A stretch of DNA of 64,000 nucleotides from Halicephalobus mephisto (taxonomy: Eukaryota > Nematoda > Chromadorea > Rhabditida > Panagrolaimidae), in the NCBI GenBank assembly GCA_009193035.1, contig SWDT01000114.1, forward strand, positions 1 through 64,000, given 5' to 3'. Position 1 is the first letter of the stretch; every line of letters starts with the position of its first letter. Below are positions 56,101-64,000 of the stretch, in pieces. A model generated the notes under the pieces. The model saw only the letters and a list, made by a program, of their open reading frames with translations, was not told where the DNA came from and did no database searches. The translations under genes were made by a program, and so were the position numbers.

Positions 56101-56281
56101 TAATTGAATTTAAAAACTAAATAAAAACATAAAAACAAACCTTAAATTTCGCAATTCTTCTTCTATAACTTCTCGAAAATGCATGCCAGATATCTCTCAG
56201 CAATTCTTGATCATACGAAACAGATATACCATCGTGAGTTAATGTCAAACTCAATCCAGCAATTCCATGAGCTTCAGCCAT
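53186..56281 (-). CDS. CPT1: Carnitine O-palmitoyltransferase 1
   Basis: Transfers long-chain acyl groups from CoA to carnitine at the mitochondrial outer membrane, the entry step of fatty-acid oxidation. Exons on the minus strand: 56141-56281, 55814-55962, 54115-55567, 53353-53859 and 53186-53305; 789 residues (human CPT1A 773). The start [19 protein letters not shown] matches the regulatory N-terminal segment of animal CPT1, which in mammals governs malonyl-CoA inhibition. Two membrane segments follow (about 53-75 and 100-125). The catalytic domain has the choline/carnitine acyltransferase blocks, with the catalytic His at residue 475 in [13 protein letters not shown] (human His473), and [18 protein letters not shown] near the C-terminus. 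A TATATAA at about 56461-56467 on the minus strand and several nuclear-receptor-like motifs lie upstream. No truncation or odd residue seen. Confidence 0.95.
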
Positions 56282-56419
56282 TGTTGCTCACCTTGATTAA
56301 TTCAAGTATGGCAAGATATTTCTAAATAAAACTATGGCCAATTAATGGTAGAAATATACAACAGCTTCAACCCGGTGTTCAAATCGAGATCTTTTCAAAT
56401 CTGGCCTTCCAGACGGCCT

Positions 56420-57045
56420 AAAAAGATATCAAATGACTTCATTACGATAATTAACACACGTTATATAGACAAAGAACAAAGAATATTTTAAAAAATCGGA
56501 CAAAGTACATCTAACCGAACAGCGATCAAATTCAATCAAGTCAATCAAGTTCCATTACTGATAACAACCTCAAATTCATTCAATCCAATTTCCTACAATT
56601 CATTAGATAAACTTTCTCAACTAAAAATTTTCCTAAAAATCTCAACAAATTTAAGGAAACAAAGTATCCCAAGGTCGATCAAAGTACAAACTAAGCTCCA
56701 CCTCAAACCACGTGCGCCGGAAACTTGAGCGACTCTAGCAAAATACTCAACTAACACCCAAATGACTTGCATTCAATAAAGACAAATTTCTTACGTAAAT
56801 TGTCGACAGAAAACGTTTGCTTAAGATCGCATATGCTTCAACTAGTACTCAATCGGACAAAGTACACTTTTCAGTTGTCAATCTTTCAAAAAATATTATT
56901 TAAAAAGATTACACGATTATCCCTAAAATACTCCAACAAACCACAACATACATCCCAAAAACGATATCATTGAGTGCAATCTTGACATATCCAAATAAAC
57001 CAAATTCTATTCACTAAAGTGGGCGGAGAGGACAAAGTACAGAAT
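56420..57045 (-). promoter_or_regulatory. CPT1 upstream region with repeated CAAAGTAC motifs
   Basis: CPT1 is transcribed leftward from here. On the minus strand a TATATAA lies near 56461-56467 and an acceptor-like TTTTTAG near 56420 (5' UTR intron or SL site). Upstream, plus-strand GGACAAAGTACA-type motifs occur at 56499-56510 (CGGACAAAGTACAT), 56677-56688 (GATCAAAGTACA), 56855-56866 (GGACAAAGTACA) and 57030-57041 (GGACAAAGTACA), with variants at 56468-56478 (GACAAAGAACA) and 56656-56668 (GAAACAAAGTATC). They resemble DR1/HNF4-type nuclear-receptor sites. The surrounding sequences differ, so these are not copies of one tandem unit. The remaining gene-free DNA to 57525 shows nothing else. Confidence 0.45.
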
Positions 57046-57525
57046 TTAGTGATCAATAATGATCGATCACTTCACGGACAATGACCATCGACCACAAGCA
57101 ACTGACACACAATCCATAAAAGTAGCTATTTCTCAATTAAAAAATCCCTAATAAACGTGAATTTATCAACAACACGTGGTCCAAATGCGTTCCACAGACG
57201 TACGAAGAACATCCATCAGCATACTCAGAGGTAAACAAACCTATGAAAACGTACTGAACCACGAGTCAATCAAGTGAACAACACAACTAACGGTGGCTTA
57301 ACAACAGAATAATAAGAAATATAAAATTTCAAATAATAATGGAGCATAGCCACCACATGGAGAATCTAAAAACTTCTGCAATGTTTTTTATTATTCAGCA
57401 AAATCAGAAACTCAGAAATAAAAATTCAGCTTGATCACAAAGCTTCAAGTAGGACAACTGTGGCCTGCACCCATCCAGCTCAATAACCATATCTAAACTT
57501 TTAATTCCAGTCATACAAAATCAAA

Positions 57526-58669
57526 CTAAAGGCTGAAAGAAAGAGATTTCCCTTGTCGGCGATGCAAAAAAGGCACCAAATAGTCATAAGGGGCGATGAA
57601 CACACCCGGCCTCTTGTTTCGAATCTCCAAAAGCTTCCCGCCACTATCGCCAAAGACACCTAAAAGATTTACATTACTGATAACCTTTAAGAAACAAACA
57701 TACTTGAGGAAATGAGATTAAGGAATCCGGCGACAGCATGATAATAGAGCCTCGTGTGAGCGTTCTCTACGACATCTATCCAAACCCCATTTGGAGAAGT
57801 GGTGAAAAAGTCTCGAAGACGATGTTCCACGGAATCAAGGAGTTCGTAGGGCACTCCCCTTCTCTTGGACAGGACTGATTTGAGTCTATTTTCGAGACGG
57901 TCGAAACGAGCTCGGGCCGAGTGAACTGGGTGATCTGTAGAGGTCACTTCGTTTATGGGAATTTCTCCCATGATCGAAGACGACATAAAGACAACTTACG
58001 AGTTCTTTTTCCAGCTTCTGTTAGCCGGTCGTAGTTCTTGGGAAGTCGCATCGGAGAGCCTCCCAAAACGTACTCGAAGCCGTCTTCACTGGCTGTACTC
58101 GGACTACAGCACCTGTCCATCTCCTCAATCAATCGTTCTTGTTCGTCAGCTTCCTTTTCAGTGAGCGCTTGCCATTTAGCCATACTCTCCTTATCTGAAA
58201 GCAGCTTAGAAAAAGCAGTAACCGTTGGAGGACAGATATCTGAAAAGTCGAAGCAAATGTCATCGGGATCAGCCATGGCAAGAATCGCTTGGGCTAAACA
58301 TTCAATCAATAAATGCAGGGAAAACAAAGTATACCGTGTTCAACACGGCGGCGTTTCTTAGCTCCAGAATTGGACTTCAGGTTAACACCATCATAGCCAA
58401 TTTTTCCAGCACTCTTACGATACTTCTTCAACATTCGTTGCTCACGAATCTTCCTGCGACGCTTGACATCGTCGCGCAAGGCAGAGAGGACCGCATCAGT
58501 AGGATCCGTATTATCATTAGAAGCATCAGATTCATAGTCCGATTCATCGGAAAAAACAAAGCTAGAAATTCAGATAATAGCAAACAAAAGCCAAAGTCAG
58601 AACTTACTCTCCGTAATTGAGTTCAATTTCCTCAATAAGCTTAGATTTGGGAACCTTTAAAACACCCAT
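57526..58669 (-). CDS. R3HDM4: R3H domain-containing protein 4 homologue
   Basis: Probable nucleic-acid-binding protein. Exons on the minus strand: 58608-58669, 58335-58561, 58000-58293, 57704-57934 and 57526-57659; 315 residues, introns of 41-65 nt. The N-terminal half has a basic R3H-associated segment (DDVKRRRKIREQRMLKKYRK) and a likely nuclear signal (KKRRRVEH). Then comes ALTEKEADEQERLIEEMD, which parallels the EEQER block of vertebrate R3HDM4. The R3H domain covers about residues 215-275 (LLDSVEHRLRDFFTTSP, with the R-x3-H signature as RLYYH, Arg256/His260), and the tail is LISSSVFGDSGGKLLEIRN. Function of the family is poorly known. It is divergent to the MOG-4 gene, 566 bp apart. The 57935-57999 intron is chosen for its CTCTACAG acceptor and phase; a shorter alternative is possible. 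Confidence 0.85.
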
Positions 58670-59235
58670 GTTGATATATATCAATAGCAGTTGTGACGAG
58701 TAGCAGAAGCGCAAAAAGTGGAGTGCGCAAAAAGCGAAAAAAGTCTGAAACAAGGAAGATAAAGTAGCAATCAATGAAGCTCTGACAGCGCAGCTACGAC
58801 CCCGACACGCAAAACAGCTTATCTGGAAGGACATGTGACCGCAATGCAAATCACAGAAATTCTATTAAACTAGTTCACGAATCTTCGAAAAAAAGGAAAA
58901 ATTGAGTGGCATGTGTGTTCGAATTGATCACGAGTTTTGGTTTTGGAGTTGGTAAAACTGGCTAAATATACACGGAATAAAGGGGAACAAGACAGTAGGG
59001 ACGTTGATGAAATAGACTCAATGAAAATAGAAGCCAAAGAAGACCGGGAATATTGCACAATGTTATCGCACGTATTGCAATCCGCCAACGCGAGCACGAA
59101 GCATACGCAGGTTTTCCCTTCAGGAGCGTTCGCGGCCAGTTTTCCCGGGCAAGGAGAATGTCGAAACGCGAAGACTGACTTTGATTCACTTTATGTGAAA
59201 TTTTATTTTTATTTTTTTTAAATTTATCAAAAAAA
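58670..59235. promoter_or_regulatory. Shared divergent promoter region
   Basis: 566 bp between the start codons of the R3HDM4-like gene (leftward) and the MOG-4 gene (rightward), both expected to be housekeeping genes. GC content is higher than in other intergenic DNA and no repeat array is present. Short frames on both strands (for example 58937-59221) are not convincing. Just before ATG 59236 the DNA is T-rich without a clean acceptor. Confidence 0.5.
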
Positions 59236-62200
59236 ATGTCTCTTCAAAATTGGGTAAATGACGAACTACATTCTTTACTCGGATTCAGCGATGCTCAACT
59301 TGCTTCTTTCGTTATTTCGACCGCCAGAAGCTGCAAAAACGCCGATGAACTTCTTCGAAAATTGAATTCCGTGGACGACACAATCCAGATCAACGTGAAG
59401 ACTAAAGCTTTTGCTGTACAGCTTCTGGACAGGTTGCCTCAACCAGGTAGGTGATTTCGATATATGAAATTTAATTTTCAATTAGGAAAAATTTCTTTCG
59501 ACAAAGTACTTTAATGCTCTGATTTTCCCTATGTGTTTATGTGTTTTCATATATGAAAATTAACCTTAGAGGATAGATAGAGGGTTTTCTATCTTAGATA
59601 CCGTAATTTAGGAGGTTTTAGCTTTATTTAAATAGGATACAATTCCAAAAACATTGGTTTCGAAACAACTATAAAAAAACGAAAATTTTAGGCTAGGTTA
59701 GTTCCTGACAACTTTTGGAAGTCTTTTTTGTGGTAATTTCGTAGAAAACCACATATATCTTCTATAATACATAATAGATATCTAAATATTGCAAAATTAC
59801 AAAGTAACTTTTAAAAAACAAATTTTAGGTCAGTGTAACTTCCAGAAATTCCTCTGGAGATAATTTCACAGTAGTATTCAATTTTTACAGTAATGATTTT
59901 CAGCTTCTCGATCTGCTCCTACTCGAGGACCTCAACTAACAGCCGAACAGAAAAGAGCCCTGGAATTCGAAAGACTAAACGCGAGATTACAGCCTTTGGA
60001 CATGTCTGACAGCGACGACGAAACACCTGTGATAAAAACAAAATCGAAGAAACAAGAAGACAAAAAGGGAACAAAGAACTTGAGGAAGAGGAATGTCAGT
60101 TCTAGCGAAGACGAAGTTCAAATTCCTCAAAAAACCGAGAAAAAATCGAAATTCGAGGAATCTGAAGAATCCGACGACGAGAGGGATGCCAGAGAACGAG
60201 ATGAATTCGCAAGTCGGATCAAGGAATACGACAAAAATAAAACTAGAAAAGTTATTTCGAAATCAGAAGCGAAGGCAAGTGCTGAGGCCGCCCAGAGACT
60301 CAAGGTCGCTGAATCCATCGATTCTGAATCCCTCATCAAGAAGGCCAGATATGAAAGCCGTAAAAGTTACTTGGAAAAGAGAAAAGAGGATAAAATTTAC
60401 GAACTCAAGAGACTTGCTCAAGAAGAAGAGGAACTGATTCCAGAAGAGGAGTAAGTTTTTATTGAATGTCATTAATATAGGGAAATTTGTGGTTAATTTT
60501 CATTGGAATTTCCGTTAAGAACGGTCAGAAGGCTTTGAGGAGATTTGAAGTTTAAGTATTTGGCATATGTTTATGAGGTTCTATCTCCTTTGTGGGGTTT
60601 TAGATGTCTGGGGAGTGGATTCGTTTAGGGAGCTTTTTGTGGACATGACTTTTATGGATTCCCTCTGATTGAATCCATAAATGTGTTTAAAAACCTCTAA
60701 ACGTGGTGTTACTAAGCCCCAAACTCCTTGAAAATGAACCTCTGAACTATCTGCAGTTGAATCCTTCTCTGATCCCCTGATCATCTGTTCAATCAAAATA
60801 ATCCATCTAATTATTCTATTTTTTAAACCTTTTTTACGAAACTTTTGATTTTTTATGTTTCAAATTTACAATAATACTTTTATATTCCTTCAGGTTGACG
60901 GAAATAGAAAAGAAAGAACGAGAATACAGGAAAAAAGTCATCCGATATGTTACTGAATACGACAAAGCAGGCGACATCCTGAAAAAACAGCGTTATCACT
61001 TGCCGGATTCTGGAGCGAAGACGGTTCCTACTGAATACGTCGAAGAAGAAGATGTCCATGGTGGAGATGGCAAGCGATGGGAACATGAAAAACTTTCTTC
61101 CGCTGTGTTCAAAGCTGGAGCCAAGGACAGAATTGTAATTTTTATTAATTTTTTTAAATTAAAAATTTTCTTTAGAAAACAGATTTTTCTGATGAACTTC
61201 TTATTGACGATACGGTTGATTTTGTTCAAACAGTTCAAATGCCAGGAACAGAGGACGATATGAAACCACAGTTGAGTACGGCTCAAAAAAAGAAAATGAC
61301 GATTGAAGAAACGAGAAAATCGTTGCCAGTTTTCGGTTTTAGAGAAATGTTCATAGAAGCAGTGAAAGAACATCAAGTTTTGATTATTGAAGGAGAAACA
61401 GGATCAGGAAAAACTACTCAATTACCTCAATATTTGTATGAAGCAGGATTTTGTAAAGACAAAAAACGAATAGGATGTACTCAGCCCAGGAGAGTGGCGG
61501 CTATGTCTGTTGCGGCCCGTGTTGCGGAGGAAATGGGAACGAAACTTGGAGCATTGGTGGGCTACAGTATTAGATTCGAGGACTGTACTAGTGAAAGAAC
61601 GATTTTGAAGTATATGACGGATGGAATGCTTTTGAGAGAATTCTTAAATGAACCTGATTTGGCTTCTTACAGTGTGATGATGATTGACGAAGCTCACGAA
61701 AGAACACTTCATACGGATATTCTTTTTGGTTTGGTGAAGGATATTGCTAGATTTCGGAAGGATTTGAAATTACTTATTTCTTCGGCAACTCTGGATGCGG
61801 ATAAATTTTCCCGGTTTTTTGATGATGCTCCGATTTTTAGGATTCCAGGCCGTAGATTTCCTGTGGATATTTACTATACTAAAGCTCCAGAAGCGGATTA
61901 TTGTGATGCAGCGGTTATTTCTGTTCTTCAAATTCATTTAACTCAACCATTGCCAGGGGATATTTTGGTTTTTCTAACAGGACAAGAAGAAATAGAACTT
62001 GTTCAAGAAGCATTACAAGAAAAAATAAAAATGCTAGGTTCAAAAATTAAAGAATTAATTGTTTTACCTATTTATGCAAATTTGCCATCAGATATGCAAG
62101 TGAAAATTTTTGAACCAACTCCACCAAACGCGAGAAAAGTCGTTTTAGCGACGAATATTGCAGAAACATCAGTAACAATCGATGGAATTAATTACGTAAT

Positions 62201-63765
62201 TGATCCTGGAATGGTTAAACAAAATTCATATGATGCTAGAAGTAGAGTAGAATATTTAAATACAGTAACTATTTCGAAAGCAGCTGCGAATCAAAGGGCC
62301 GGAAGAGCGGGCAGAACAGGCCCAGGAAAGTGCTTCAGGCTGTACACTGCCTGGTCGTATATGCATGAACTGGAGGATCAGCCGATTCCTGAGGTGGGTT
62401 TTTGTGGAATTTTAAATTTTAAAAATTTTGGTATTTTTCGATTACATGAATGTATTTTTTTAATGGAAAAAGTTTTCTTAGTTAATTTTAATGTTTTTAA
62501 AATCTTTTTTGTTTTTCGATTACATGGATGTATTTTCTTGATGAAAAAAGTTTTCTTAGTTAATTTTAACATATTTTTAAAATTTTTTTTGTTTTTCGAT
62601 TACATGAAAATATTTTCTTGATGAAAAAAGTTTTGTTAGTTAATTTTAACATATTTTGAAAATTTTTTTTGTTTTTCGATTACATGAATGTATTTTCTTG
62701 ATAGAAAAATTTTTATTAGTTAATTTTAACATATTTTTAAAATCTTTTTTATTTTTCGATTACATGGATGTATTTTCTTGATGAAAAAAGTTTTCTTAGT
62801 TAATTTTAACATATTTTTAAAATATTTTTTTGTTTTTTTAAATTTTTCCAAAAATTTGATTTTTTAAAGTTTTGCAATTGTGTGATTTTTATTTTCAGAT
62901 TCAACGAACGAATCTTGGGAATGTCGTTTTGATGCTGATGAGTCTTGGTATCTATGATCTTGTTCATTTTGATTTCCTGGATCCTCCGCCTCATGAGACC
63001 CTGGTTGCTGCTTTGGAGCATCTTTATGCTTTAGGAGCTGTGAATCATAAAGGTGTTTTGACAAAATTAGGAAGAAGAATGGCGGAATTTCCATGTGATC
63101 CGGCCATGTCGAAGATGATTATTGCTTCTGAAAATTACGGTTGTACAGAGGAGATTATTACAATTGCGGCAATGTTGTCTGTTAACGCTGCGGTGTTTTA
63201 TAGACCGAAAGCTATGGTTATCCATGCAGATACGGCCAGGAAGGGGTTTTGGTCGCAATTTGGTGATCATTTGACGTTGTTGAATGTATACAACAGATGG
63301 AAAGAAACAAATTTTTCTACTCAATGGTGTATGGAAAATTTTGTGCAAAATAGAACGATGAAGAGAGCAAGGGATATCAGGGAGCAATTGGAAGGACTGC
63401 TTGAACGGGTGGAAATAGAACCGAAATCGTCGAATGACCATGTCTGTATAAGGAAAGCAATTGCCGCTGGTTATTTTTATAATTTGGCTAAATTGGACAA
63501 AGGTGGAAGTTACAAAACTGTGAAACATAGACATACGACACAAATTCATCCAAATTCGTCGTTGTTTGAAGAACGACCAAGATGGCTGGTTTATTATGAA
63601 CTAGTGTTTACGGCGAAGGAGTACATGAGAGAAGTTGTGGAAATTGACAGTAATTGGATGAAGGAAGTGGCTCCTCATTATTATAAGATGAATGAACTAG
63701 AGGATTCGACGAATAAGAAAATGCCGAAAATTCAAGGAAAATCGAAATCGGAACTTGAAAGATGA
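59236..63765 (+). CDS. mog-4: Pre-mRNA-splicing DEAH-box ATPase DHX16/PRP2 (MOG-4)
   Basis: Spliceosomal RNA-dependent ATPase that drives the B-act to B* remodelling before the first splicing step; the C. elegans orthologue MOG-4 also affects the sperm/oocyte switch. Exons: 59236-59446, 59904-60450, 60894-61134, 61176-62393 and 62899-63765, all in phase, 1,027 residues (human 1,041). The N-terminal third is charged ([39 protein letters not shown]), as in DHX16. Helicase motifs: [10 protein letters not shown] (about 406-414), Ia [14 protein letters not shown] (504-507), [31 protein letters not shown] and [10 protein letters not shown]. The winged-helix/ratchet and OB parts follow ([32 protein letters not shown]). 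Nothing appears damaged. It is divergent from the R3HDM4-like gene. Confidence 0.96.
62400..62850. repeat. Tandem repeat in MOG-4 intron 4
   Basis: Five copies, about 77 bp each, with TTTTTCGATTACATGAATGT, ATTTTCTTGATGAAAAAAGT and TTAGTTAATTTTAACATATT. It is the only array in the gene-dense right end of the window. Confidence 0.85.
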
Positions 63766-64000
63766 TTCTCCCCTAATTTACGGGTGTTGTTTTTTGTTAA
63801 TTTTGTTTCAATGAAATTGGGAATTTTCTACTTTCTTGTCATTTCATTTTAGATCGAGATTGATCTGAGAACACGTGGTCCCTGATGTGCGTGTTTTAAA
63901 TGAATGTGGCCTTGGAGGAGTTTTTGGAAGATCGTAGTTCGATAAAGAGCGAAATTTTTTGGAAAGTTTTTATGGAACAAAATTTCAGAGGATTTTAGGA
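63766..64000 (+). other. 3' flank of MOG-4
   Basis: Probable 3' UTR and beginning of the next intergenic region. No AATAAA and no new gene before the window ends. Confidence 0.4.

Noticed and set aside
59041..59140. Possible fourth copy of the dispersed repeat
   Set aside because: Only CCGCCAACGCG and TTTCCCTTCAGGA match; the spacing and the rest differ too much to call.
58937..59221. Plus-strand frame of 94 codons just before MOG-4
   Set aside because: No domain, ends in a T-rich Phe/Tyr tail, and lies in the divergent promoter region; MOG-4 has a good start at 59236.

Overview
The window is nuclear DNA of a nematode, probably a rhabditid; I cannot name the species. Evidence: very AT-rich non-coding DNA, short introns with GT(A/G)AG donors and TTTTCAG acceptors, acceptor-like sites just before several start codons (as expected for SL trans-splicing), and a typical nematode gene set (supplementary nuclear receptor, cuticlin-type ZP protein, sigma-type GST). 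All exon structures were read by eye from splice sites, phase continuity and family similarity; no RNA evidence was available. Repeat boundaries are approximate.

Left half (1-50 kb) is repeat-rich and gene-poor. Tandem arrays with units of about 25-240 bp follow each other almost without a break. Two TA-flanked transposon types lie among them: a decayed pogo/Tigger-type element (7731-9169) and a family of about 150-bp palindromic MITEs (eight copies). Five multi-exon or single small genes sit in this terrain: a nuclear hormone receptor (13009-18694, +), a membrane-anchored ZP-domain cuticlin-like protein (19719-23375, -), an AAAP-family amino acid transporter (38763-42215, +), a sigma-like GST (44537-45630, -) and, at its right edge, a small secreted 8-cysteine protein (50963-51687, +). 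Several short islands look like small genes or lone exons but cannot be proven here.

Right part (51.7-64 kb) is compact and repeat-poor: ALKBH7 (51747-52957, -), CPT1 (53186-56281, -), an R3HDM4-like protein (57526-58669, -) and the spliceosomal DEAH helicase DHX16/MOG-4 (59236-63765, +). R3HDM4 and MOG-4 are divergent with a 566-bp shared intergenic region. CPT1 and ALKBH7 are head-to-tail on the same strand with 228 bp between stop and start. Both products are expected in mitochondria and both families are tied to fatty-acid metabolism, so co-regulation is plausible.

Most interesting points: a cluster of GACAAAGTACA-like motifs, resembling nuclear-receptor direct-repeat sites, upstream of CPT1; a GST with Phe in place of the catalytic Tyr; a ZP protein with a roughly 130-residue insertion in its ZP-N half; composite paired MITEs present in both orientations; a GTCCCGACACGAAT core shared by otherwise different arrays; and several candidate microproteins.
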